NCBI GenBank assembly: GCA_964418605.1
Contig: CAYQLY010000012.1
Coordinates: 6,627-70,626, forward strand
DNA: 64,000 nt
From: CAYQLY01 sp964418605
Lineage (GTDB): Bacteria > Bacteroidota > Bacteroidia > Cytophagales > Cyclobacteriaceae
Reading direction: 5' to 3'
Positions 27,545 through 35,046 of this stretch are shown here, piece after piece. Under the pieces are notes generated by a model. It had not been told where the DNA came from. It ran no database searches and was given only the letters and a program-made list of their open reading frames with translations. The position numbers and the translations under genes were made by a program. Numbering within the stretch: position 1 is the stretch's first letter; each line of letters begins with the position of its first letter.

Positions 27545-28198
27545 ATGAAATTTTTCATAGATACTGCTAATCTACAGGAAATTAAAGAAGCACAACAGCT
27601 TGGCATATTAGATGGAGTCACAACAAACCCTTCATTGATGGCTAAAGAAGGTATTCGTGGAAAAAAGAATATACTTTCCCATTATGAAGCCATTTGTAAG
27701 ATTGTAGAAGGAGATGTGAGTGCAGAAGTACTTGCAACCAGCTATACTGAAATGATTAAAGAAGGCGAAGAATATGCTGGAATTGATAAAAAAATTACTA
27801 TTAAAGTGCCCATGATTAAAGAAGGTTTAAAAGCAATCAGCTATTTTCACCAAAAAGGAATTAAAACCAACTGCACTCTTATTTTTACATCTGGTCAAGC
27901 ACTTTTAGCTGCTAAGGCTGGCGCTACATATGTATCTCCTTTTATCGGAAGACTTGACGATATTTCATCAGATGGCATAAGCCTCATTGCACAGATGAGA
28001 CTTATTTTTGATAACTATGGCATTGAAACTAATATTTTAGCTGCATCCATACGGCACACCATGCATCTCATTCAGTGTGCAGAATTAGGAGCCGATGTAG
28101 CCACATGTCCACTCAAAGTTATCATGGGACTTTTTGAACACCCTTTAACTGATAAAGGGCTTCAACAATTTATCGCTGATTCCAAAAAAATGGAATAA
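27545..28198 (+). CDS. fsa: Transaldolase-family protein, fructose-6-phosphate aldolase type
   Basis: 217 residues, the size of the small TalC/Fsa class. It should transfer or release three-carbon units in sugar phosphate metabolism. The motifs are KFFIDTANLQEIKEAQQLGILDGVTTNPSLMAKEG, SAEVLATSYTEMIKEG, KKITIKVPMIKEGLKAI with the Schiff-base Lys in IKVPM, GIKTNCTLIFTSGQALLAAKAGATYVSPFIGRLDD and ETNILAASIRH. Whether it is a transaldolase or an aldolase cannot be settled by eye. The stop overlaps the next ATG. Confidence 0.93.
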   Translation: MKFFIDTANLQEIKEAQQLGILDGVTTNPSLMAKEGIRGKKNILSHYEAICKIVEGDVSAEVLATSYTEMIKEGEEYAGIDKKITIKVPMIKEGLKAISYFHQKGIKTNCTLIFTSGQALLAAKAGATYVSPFIGRLDDISSDGISLIAQMRLIFDNYGIETNILAASIRHTMHLIQCAELGADVATCPLKVIMGLFEHPLTDKGLQQFIADSKKME

Positions 28199-28401
28199 TG
28201 TATATTATTAAAATAAAAGGCAAAGCGAAAATACCCGACTATATTCAATTACGCGACGATGCGTATGTACTCATTGCCTATTTCCGCGCTGACAAAGATC
28301 CTAAAAACTTAGAAAAATATGGATTAGCTGGGAAAGAAGAAGAATTAAAAAAAATAATTGAATCTATGCCTTTCGGTAAAATTCAAAAACTTAACTTGTA
28401 G
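28198..28401 (+). CDS. Small uncharacterised protein between fsa and ftsE
   Basis: 67 residues, beginning on the last base of the upstream stop codon (TAATG), so it is probably translationally coupled. The sequence is charged and has a strand-rich first half (MYIIKIKGKAKIPDYIQLRDDAYVL) and a helical second half. No membrane segment or known motif is visible. The tight packing between two real genes and the normal base composition support a true gene. Function unknown. Confidence 0.7.
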   Translation: MYIIKIKGKAKIPDYIQLRDDAYVLIAYFRADKDPKNLEKYGLAGKEEELKKIIESMPFGKIQKLNL

Positions 28402-28409
28402 TAAAGACT

Positions 28410-29090
28410 ATGACTAACTTTTCAACACATCCACTCGTAAGCGCTCGAGATGTAAGTATTTTTCAAGAAAATAATACTATTTTACAAGATGTGAATTTTG
28501 AAATTAAAAAAGGAGAGTTTGTATACCTTATTGGAAGGACAGGAAGTGGAAAAAGTTCTCTACTCCGTACAATCTATGCCGACTTACCTCTCCGATTAGG
28601 CGATATGTATGTGGCAAGCACTTCTTTACGAAATATAAAAGCCACTAGAATTCCATTCTTACGACGAAAATTAGGAATTATTTTTCAAGACTTTCAATTA
28701 TTTAACGATCGTACCATTGCGGATAATCTTTTTTTTGTGATGCGTGCCACAGGATGGAAAGATCGTTCCAAAATGAAACAAAAACTAACAGAAGTACTTA
28801 TGCGCGTAGGTCTAGGCTCTATACAAAACAAAATGCCACATCAACTATCTGGTGGTGAGCAGCAACGTATAGTCATTGCCAGAGCACTAATCAACGACCC
28901 TCCTATACTTCTAGCCGATGAGCCTACCGGTAATCTAGATCCAGAGGTAGCACAAGGTATTATGAAAATATTTTTAGAAATTAATAAAAGTGGAACAACT
29001 ATTCTGATGGCTACACATAACCATGGATTTCTTACCTCTTACCCTGCTCGGGTATTAAAATGTGAGAAAGGAAAGATAATAGAAGGTTAA
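28410..29090 (+). CDS. ftsE: Cell-division ABC transporter ATP-binding protein FtsE
   Basis: 226 residues. The ABC motifs are all present: Walker A GRTGSGKSS, Q-loop IFQDFQLFNDRT, signature LSGGEQQR, Walker B ILLADEPTGNLD and the H-loop MATHNH. The pattern FQDFQL plus DRTIADNLFFVMRATGW is characteristic of FtsE in Bacteroidota. It would drive FtsX to activate peptidoglycan hydrolases at the septum. ftsX is not adjacent. Its end overlaps the convergent gene at 29087 by four bases. Confidence 0.9.
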   Translation: MTNFSTHPLVSARDVSIFQENNTILQDVNFEIKKGEFVYLIGRTGSGKSSLLRTIYADLPLRLGDMYVASTSLRNIKATRIPFLRRKLGIIFQDFQLFNDRTIADNLFFVMRATGWKDRSKMKQKLTEVLMRVGLGSIQNKMPHQLSGGEQQRIVIARALINDPPILLADEPTGNLDPEVAQGIMKIFLEINKSGTTILMATHNHGFLTSYPARVLKCEKGKIIEG

Positions 29091-30076
29091 AACTTTATAA
29101 ACCTGCTATCTAATCCTAAAGCTGTCTGATAATATGTAGTAATGACACTGTTTACAGAATTAGAAAAAATGATGTTCTGCTTCAAAGCAATCATTTTAAT
29201 ATACTCAATAATAAAATAACGCAAACAGGTTGGCACATTATGAGAAAAAATAGTATGATTCTCTAAAAAATCCATTATACTTTCCAAATCACAATAAGAC
29301 ATCATAGCTATTAATTGTAAGGTATTATGTAAATCAGATGTGCGATCATCAATGTTATCAGAAGAAAGAATAAAACTCATTTCCTTACATAACACATCAA
29401 CATACGTCGATTCAGTTACTGGGATAGTATCATTTTTTCTTATGATCTGATATATAATACTATTAATATAATAATGACATGTTGCTAGCCATTCATCATC
29501 ATTCTGATATATGGTTTTGCTGCTTACAGAATGAAAAGACAATTGATGGCCTAGTAGATAACGTATTAAATCTTTAGCTACTGAAACAGCCTGATCTATT
29601 TTTTTTTCTGCATGCAGTACTTTAAATAGGTTAAGTGTCTGTTCTAATTTCATCCGTATTGCCTGATCAAACCCACATACATATAATTGATCAATAGAAT
29701 CAAACGCCTTATTTAAATAACCAATAGCATCAGAATAATTTTTACATACATACGCATAATAGGCCATCATAGGATAATACAACCCATCCATCCCATACTG
29801 AGCGGCTGGAGTAGATACGCGTAAACAACGTTCATCCATACACGTAATCATATAAGCTGCCATTTTTATTTGACCGGATCGTGCATGGCTCAGTATTTTT
29901 TCATAGTTAGAAAAACTAAAAAGCATCACCTCGCGCTCACCTACTGAACTATTTTTTAATGCAAATTCCAAAATAGAAAAAAAGATATGATTTCTATCAA
30001 ATACAGGAAGCTGCTTCGTATCTGTACTTAAATGCGTTTTTAAATACGAACTAATTCTATCATCTATCGTCGCCAT
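29087..30076 (-). CDS. Uncharacterised helical protein of the RiPP locus
   Basis: 329 residues, almost all predicted helix with TPR-like pairs, for example YYPMMAYYAYVCKNYSDAIGYLNKAFDSIDQLY. No signal peptide, membrane segment or catalytic motif is visible. Its start overlaps the end of the radical SAM gene by 17 bases, which implies coupled translation and a shared task. It could help present the precursor peptide to the maturase, but that is inference from position only. Confidence 0.65.
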   Translation of the reverse strand: MATIDDRISSYLKTHLSTDTKQLPVFDRNHIFFSILEFALKNSSVGEREVMLFSFSNYEKILSHARSGQIKMAAYMITCMDERCLRVSTPAAQYGMDGLYYPMMAYYAYVCKNYSDAIGYLNKAFDSIDQLYVCGFDQAIRMKLEQTLNLFKVLHAEKKIDQAVSVAKDLIRYLLGHQLSFHSVSSKTIYQNDDEWLATCHYYINSIIYQIIRKNDTIPVTESTYVDVLCKEMSFILSSDNIDDRTSDLHNTLQLIAMMSYCDLESIMDFLENHTIFSHNVPTCLRYFIIEYIKMIALKQNIIFSNSVNSVITTYYQTALGLDSRFIKF

Positions 30077-31445
30077 ATTCCTTCAGATTAGACAATGACT
30101 CGGCATTATGTTTAAGTATATATTGCAATGCCATTCGATCTTCCATATTAAATTTAAAGGAAGGGCAACCCGGTTCGCCCTGATACCACTTTTTAGGACA
30201 ACCTCCTTCACAAACAGGTAAAAAGTTACACTCTTTACACCATGATTTACCAGCTTCTAGATCATCAAACCAATCTCTTGTAATAGCATGCTTATTATAT
30301 GTTTCTGCACTTAACTTAATATTTCCAATTTTATATTCATCTTTTTCATACATGGGTGTATATGAAAATTCATAACACGGGTAAATATTTCCATAGGCAT
30401 CATATACCTCAGAATCTTGCATTACTACCATACACGGCTGATAGGATCTATCAGGCAGAATATCCTCTACAGAAAATCCTTTATTCATAGCATAAATAAG
30501 CCACTCGATTTCTAACTCAGCATAATGTTCTTTCGTTAAGCCAATCTCATCCCCTGATTTAACCTGACCCCAATTAACTACAGCGGCAAAAGACAAGGAA
30601 ACCTTATTGTGAAGTTGTTTCTCTGCTAACAAATCAATAAAAAAAGGTATGCTTTCATAATTAGTTTGGTCAATATTCATACGTATAAACAATGGTTTAT
30701 TTATACGTGCTGTATATTCTGGTAATTGTGTAATAGAAACAATATTGTTTAAAATGATATCAAATGTTGAAGCACCCGTTTTAGTTACACGTCGTTTATC
30801 ATGATGTTCAGGCGTACCATCAATCGTTATCTGAAATGAATGAACATGATACAATAAATAAAGCTCTTTAAAAATATCAGGCTTTAGACTAAGCCCATTT
30901 GTAATCATATGCGCACTGTAATGAATACCATATTTCTTAGATATATCATCCAATTGTATACTCATATGAGTTAATTGAGAATACCCCATCAGAGGTTCAC
31001 CTCCATACCATGTTATATTCAATGATTTATATTTTCCAGTTTGCAATTTCGTTTCAATACGCTGAAGTACTTTTTCACTAATTATATTATTCATTGTATG
31101 TTTAGTATGAACTTGTCCACAATAATGACAGCCTAGCTGACAATTAGATGTAGGCTGAATAGTGATCCCCAACGATGCCGACTCATCAATACCTATTCTA
31201 TTTTGTGTCATCATTGTTTGAAACTCATTCTCATGCTCTGGAACAATAATTTCATAATTAAATAACTTTAATAACATATCAGTAGGAATAACTTCATACG
31301 CTCCATTCATTAACTGATTATACAACTCATAGTTCATCAATAAAGACTTTCCTGTACGTGTCGAAAAAATGATATGTTTTGAATATATCTCTTGCTCATG
31401 AGGCAACTTAGTTGCCCCTATATATCTAGATAGTTTAAATTTCAT
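30060..31445 (-). CDS. Radical SAM/SPASM peptide maturase
   Basis: 461 residues. The N-terminal 90 residues (SRYIGATKLP..., YSKHIIFSTRTGKSLLMNYELYNQL) resemble the peptide-binding PqqD/RRE-like domain in maturases of this kind. The radical SAM cluster cysteines are C102, C106 and C109 in NCQLGCHYCGQ, followed by WYGGEPLMGYSQL. The SPASM region holds further cysteines: YPCYEF, then CKECNFLPVCEGGCPKKWYQGEPGCPSF. Such enzymes install crosslinks or epimerise residues in ribosomal peptides. A GG-leader peptide gene lies 120 bases upstream on the same strand. The exact chemistry cannot be read from the sequence. Confidence 0.92.
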   Translation of the reverse strand: MKFKLSRYIGATKLPHEQEIYSKHIIFSTRTGKSLLMNYELYNQLMNGAYEVIPTDMLLKLFNYEIIVPEHENEFQTMMTQNRIGIDESASLGITIQPTSNCQLGCHYCGQVHTKHTMNNIISEKVLQRIETKLQTGKYKSLNITWYGGEPLMGYSQLTHMSIQLDDISKKYGIHYSAHMITNGLSLKPDIFKELYLLYHVHSFQITIDGTPEHHDKRRVTKTGASTFDIILNNIVSITQLPEYTARINKPLFIRMNIDQTNYESIPFFIDLLAEKQLHNKVSLSFAAVVNWGQVKSGDEIGLTKEHYAELEIEWLIYAMNKGFSVEDILPDRSYQPCMVVMQDSEVYDAYGNIYPCYEFSYTPMYEKDEYKIGNIKLSAETYNKHAITRDWFDDLEAGKSWCKECNFLPVCEGGCPKKWYQGEPGCPSFKFNMEDRMALQYILKHNAESLSNLKEYGDDR

Positions 31446-31528
31446 AATTTTTTATTATAAATATTTTTTATTAAACTAAAGTAACTTTATTTGTATAAAT
31501 AATATTTTTTTAAAATAATTAAATATAA

Positions 31529-31561
31529 ATAAAGCCAAGTCTTAAAAAGACTTGGCTTTAT
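31529..31561 (-). terminator. Hairpin between precursor and maturase (attenuator or partial terminator)
   Basis: Perfect 15-base arms at 31529-31543 and 31547-31561 with a 3-base loop. On the minus strand it lies five bases past the precursor stop and is followed by a T-rich stretch. This would end most transcripts after the precursor and let some read through into the maturase, or protect the short mRNA's 3' end. Confidence 0.8.
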
Positions 31562-31565
31562 CATA

Positions 31566-31748
31566 CTAGGAATAGCTACCTTTACATTTAACCTTAAAAT
31601 CATTACAGGTTTGTTGCCCTTGATTTGTACCACCAGCCACATAGCGTGCATCATCCGGATTAAGCACTTCTAATTCAAACGGCATTGAACGATGCTCTTG
31701 GATTATATCCATTTTTCCCAGAGCTGCTTTTAAACTTTTACTTTTCAT
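31566..31748 (-). CDS. GG-leader RiPP precursor peptide
   Basis: 60 residues. The N-terminal 40 form a leader (MKSKSLKAALGKMDIIQEHR..., ELEVLNPDDARYVAGG) ending in a double glycine at 39-40, the usual cleavage site. This resembles the TIGR04149 GG-Bacteroidales precursor family. The 20-residue core starts at Thr41 and has two cysteines (C48 and C55, six residues between them), an Asn-Asp-Phe and a C-terminal GSYS. A radical SAM/SPASM gene follows on the same strand. The likely product is a short cross-linked peptide. No export protease/transporter is adjacent. Confidence 0.8.
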   Translation of the reverse strand: MKSKSLKAALGKMDIIQEHRSMPFELEVLNPDDARYVAGGTNQGQQTCNDFKVKCKGSYS

Positions 31749-31920
31749 GTTGTTAAATAATTAAATTAATTAAACAAATCGGCTTAAGTTTTACGTTATT
31801 AGGCCTTTATTGAACGGAGTATCGTATGCGCACTACTCATCGCCTTACGTCTGTCTTCTATCTGTGTTTCTCATGCTACTGATGAAGAAGACGCGTTTCC
31901 CGGGAAGTTCTTTATTATCA

Positions 31921-34326
31921 TCAATTGCTACGTTGGCGCTCATCGCTATTGCTTGATTTTCGTTGATTCGACTTAAAATCTTTTCCAAAACGGTATTGAA
32001 CCGAGACACGCAACATACGTACATCATAATAGTTATTAACCTGACTTTCAATCCCATTCACCATAGCAGAAAAAAGCGGCCAATACGTTTTAAATATATC
32101 ATCTCCTTGAATTGCCAATTGCAAGCGCTCATGGTAGCACATCCATCTAACACCCGCATCTATCCTGTAGATCGGGCGAAGTAGGCGGCTGTTAGAATAT
32201 ACATTAGAAGGCATCACATTGATAGAAAGTTCTGCCATCAAATTTTTGTTCTTAGTCAATACCACTTGATTGGTGATAGTGAAATATGTTGTCCATCCTT
32301 CAACCAATGGCCTAATACCCGGTACAGAGGAAGTAACTCGATTATAATAGACACCCACATTTGCAATGGTTTCCAACCACGACCGCGGATGAAGCGATAT
32401 ATCAGCATACCAACCATACGACCAAATGGTAAACAAATTTAATTGCTTAAATACTTGAGCCAAGCTATTCGTCTCCGGCCAAAGTACCTGATCATACCCA
32501 TTCGTTTCAAGGTTTACATCTATACAAGAAGTAAGTAAACTCTTATAGGTATAGCACAACTCCATATTATCAGAAAACGAAGGCTGTAAAAATGGATTCC
32601 CTTCTCCATAAGAATACAATGTAGAATAAGAGCGAAATGGATTCAATCGGTAATATGCCGGCCGATCAATACGTCGTCCATAGTTAATCGATAAAACATG
32701 ATTCGGATTTAACCGATAAGTCATATACGCTGTAGGAAACAAGCGCATATACCGATTAGGCACTAGTTGATTCAGCGTATGTGAAACCCCCCTTGTTTGA
32801 GTGTATTCAACCCGCAACCCCATTTGCCAATCCCACTTCTTCCACGTGCGGCTGGCACTAAGATAAAGTGCTTGAGTATGTTCTCGATAGGTAAAAAAGT
32901 TAGATTGCATCGTATCACGCTGATACAACGCATTTATATTTCTATAAAAATTAAAATCATACGCATTATCAATTAAACTCCATTTACCTCCACATGAAAT
33001 CGTTCCCCAAGAATAAGGCAAATCCACATCCACACTTGATGTATAAATACGTATCTGATCATATCCACGAGACAAAAAACGGTTATTAGTAGGTAGTTTT
33101 TCACCCCACCTGCCATAGGTTTGCATATCCAACCCATCCTCGCTTCTACCTTCTGTCACATATATATCGCTGCTCCAAGTTATCATTTTACCAGTTGTAT
33201 CAAATCGATGTTTCAAATACACACTACCTCCATGTCTATATCCAGGCGATAAATCATACGAATGACCTTCTATTAACGAGTCACTCATCTGGGTAAGCGG
33301 GCGAAAAAAATAAATACGATCTACCGTAGGGTGCGCGGAACGATATACTCCACCTTGATAAGATAGAGATAAAAGCATCCGCGGTGTCGCTTGAAAATCG
33401 ACATTCGACTCCCAAGCAATTTGTTTATAAAAATCACGTCGCATAGACGTATCGCGCCATTCCCAATCCGAATAAATAACACGCCGTCGTTCAGTTGCTC
33501 CGGTAGAGCCATCCGAGGCATTTAACCCTGTATGTAACAGCCATTTGCCTTTGGTATAGTTAAATGTGCCATTCCCAAATACCCACTCATAGGTCGTTTG
33601 CTTATAGCCGGTACGTACAGTTGCATTATATCCTTTTGTTTTATTTTTTTTCTTCACGATATTAATTAAACCACCATTCCCTCCAGCATCGTATTTAGCA
33701 GGTGGATTCGTAATTACTTCAATCCGTTCAATATCATCAGCGGACATTGATCTCAGTAAATTCATTAACTCATCACCGGATAGTTGCACCAAACGGTCAT
33801 CTATTAACACATTGACAGATGATTTTCCTGCCAATGAAAGGCTTTTTTGATCAACCTGAATGCCAGGTGTTTTCTTCAGCGCATCCAACGCATCACCACC
33901 AGTAGCACCAATACTGTTTTGAATGTTAAATACTAATCGATCGGGCTTACGCTCAATTACTGGTTTTTGATCTGTAACTACCACTTCATTCAACTCACTA
34001 ACTAAACTCTTCAGTTGAGCATTAATAAGTGTATCTTGTTTGAGCGTAAACGTTATTTTCTTCGTTTCACAATTGATATATGATAAAATAAGCCTATACG
34101 ACCCAACTGCCAACGATTTCATTTCATAGTTGCCAAGGCTATCTGAAAAAACAGTCTTTATAATGACTGAGTCTTTTTGTAAAACAACAGTAGCAAATTC
34201 TAACGGTTGCTTATCTTTATCCATCACTTTACCGCGCAGCAGGTATTGAGCACAAGCTTTTTTCTCATTCAATAATAATAATAGATATATTATAAATATT
34301 ATTTTATTATTTATATTAAATCGCAT
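31921..34326 (-). CDS. TonB-dependent receptor-like outer membrane protein
   Basis: 801 residues. A signal peptide ends near ACAQ. Residues about 30-115 form a carboxypeptidase-regulatory-like domain (LRGKVMDKDKQPLEFATVVLQKDS...). A plug domain follows: LDALKKTPGIQVDQKSLSLAGKSSVNVLIDDRLVQLSGDELMNLLRSMSADDIERIEVITNPPAKYDAGGNGGLINIV. The rest is a barrel of the OMP_b-brl_3 kind, shorter than SusC. It imports or perhaps releases a small ligand. It lies 172 bases upstream of the RiPP precursor on the same strand, which makes the peptide a possible ligand. Direct evidence is lacking. Confidence 0.88.
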   Translation of the reverse strand: MRFNINNKIIFIIYLLLLLNEKKACAQYLLRGKVMDKDKQPLEFATVVLQKDSVIIKTVFSDSLGNYEMKSLAVGSYRLILSYINCETKKITFTLKQDTLINAQLKSLVSELNEVVVTDQKPVIERKPDRLVFNIQNSIGATGGDALDALKKTPGIQVDQKSLSLAGKSSVNVLIDDRLVQLSGDELMNLLRSMSADDIERIEVITNPPAKYDAGGNGGLINIVKKKNKTKGYNATVRTGYKQTTYEWVFGNGTFNYTKGKWLLHTGLNASDGSTGATERRRVIYSDWEWRDTSMRRDFYKQIAWESNVDFQATPRMLLSLSYQGGVYRSAHPTVDRIYFFRPLTQMSDSLIEGHSYDLSPGYRHGGSVYLKHRFDTTGKMITWSSDIYVTEGRSEDGLDMQTYGRWGEKLPTNNRFLSRGYDQIRIYTSSVDVDLPYSWGTISCGGKWSLIDNAYDFNFYRNINALYQRDTMQSNFFTYREHTQALYLSASRTWKKWDWQMGLRVEYTQTRGVSHTLNQLVPNRYMRLFPTAYMTYRLNPNHVLSINYGRRIDRPAYYRLNPFRSYSTLYSYGEGNPFLQPSFSDNMELCYTYKSLLTSCIDVNLETNGYDQVLWPETNSLAQVFKQLNLFTIWSYGWYADISLHPRSWLETIANVGVYYNRVTSSVPGIRPLVEGWTTYFTITNQVVLTKNKNLMAELSINVMPSNVYSNSRLLRPIYRIDAGVRWMCYHERLQLAIQGDDIFKTYWPLFSAMVNGIESQVNNYYDVRMLRVSVQYRFGKDFKSNQRKSSNSDERQRSN

Positions 34327-34409
34327 GGCACAATACTATTGATAATTTTCTTTATAAACAATAAAAAATAAAATTATTTTTTTTAACAAACCTATTAATC
34401 GACCATGTG

Positions 34410-34417
34410 TATATTTG
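34410..34417 (+). promoter_or_regulatory. Predicted -7 box for queE
   Basis: TATATTTG matches TAnnTTTG exactly, 15 bases before the queE ATG at 34433. No convincing -33 element is seen; the transcript leader would be about 10 bases. Confidence 0.5.
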
Positions 34418-34432
34418 TAAGAAAAGAATAGT

Positions 34433-35038
34433 ATGACATCAAACCAAGTGCCTTTGATGGAATCATTTTATACCATTCAGGGAGAAGGATTTCATCAAGG
34501 TAAGGCAGCTTACTTTATTCGTCTAGGAGGATGCGATGTAGGATGCCATTGGTGCGATGTAAAAGAATCATGGAATGCTGATGCATTCCCATTAATTGAT
34601 ACAAAAAAAATTGCCGAACAAAGTGCTCAATTTCCATCTCGCATAGCAATTGTAACAGGAGGCGAGCCTTTGATGCATGACCTATCTTCTCTTTGTGAAG
34701 AATTAAAAAAAGAAAAATTTAAAACACATATTGAAACTTCAGGCGCCTATCCACTATCAGGCACATGGGACTGGATTTGCCTAAGTCCAAAAAAATTTAA
34801 ACCTCCTTTAGACTCTATATGTTCACAAGCTCATGAACTTAAACTAATTATCTATAATAAATCCGATTTTGAATGGGCTGAATCATTTCAAAAAAAGGTC
34901 AAGGCAGATTGCAAACTCTACTTGCAACCGGAATGGGGAAAATCTAAAGAAGTACTTCCACTAATTATAGATTATATTAAAAAAAATCCCGCATGGGAAA
35001 TATCTTTACAAATTCATAAGTTTATGGAAATTCCATAA
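34433..35038 (+). CDS. queE: 7-carboxy-7-deazaguanine synthase QueE
   Basis: 201 residues, the usual size. This radical SAM enzyme forms the deazaguanine ring for queuosine. The N-terminus has MESFYTIQGEGFHQGKAAYFIRLGGCDVGCHWCDVKESW with the CxxxCxxC cluster, then TGGEPLMHD, HIETSGAYPL and ICLSPKKFKPPL. The PEW and LQIHKFMEIP end are typical. No other queuosine genes are close, so they lie elsewhere. The next gene begins eight bases after the stop. Confidence 0.95.
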   Translation: MTSNQVPLMESFYTIQGEGFHQGKAAYFIRLGGCDVGCHWCDVKESWNADAFPLIDTKKIAEQSAQFPSRIAIVTGGEPLMHDLSSLCEELKKEKFKTHIETSGAYPLSGTWDWICLSPKKFKPPLDSICSQAHELKLIIYNKSDFEWAESFQKKVKADCKLYLQPEWGKSKEVLPLIIDYIKKNPAWEISLQIHKFMEIP

Positions 35039-35046
35039 AAAAACGA

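Noticed and set aside
28410..29090. FtsE as an export ATPase for the RiPP
   Set aside because: It is on the opposite strand, has the FtsE signature and sits in another transcript.
31845..32057. A 70-residue open frame on the minus strand
   Set aside because: It overlaps the end of the TonB-dependent receptor in another frame and has no start context or repeat of known domains.
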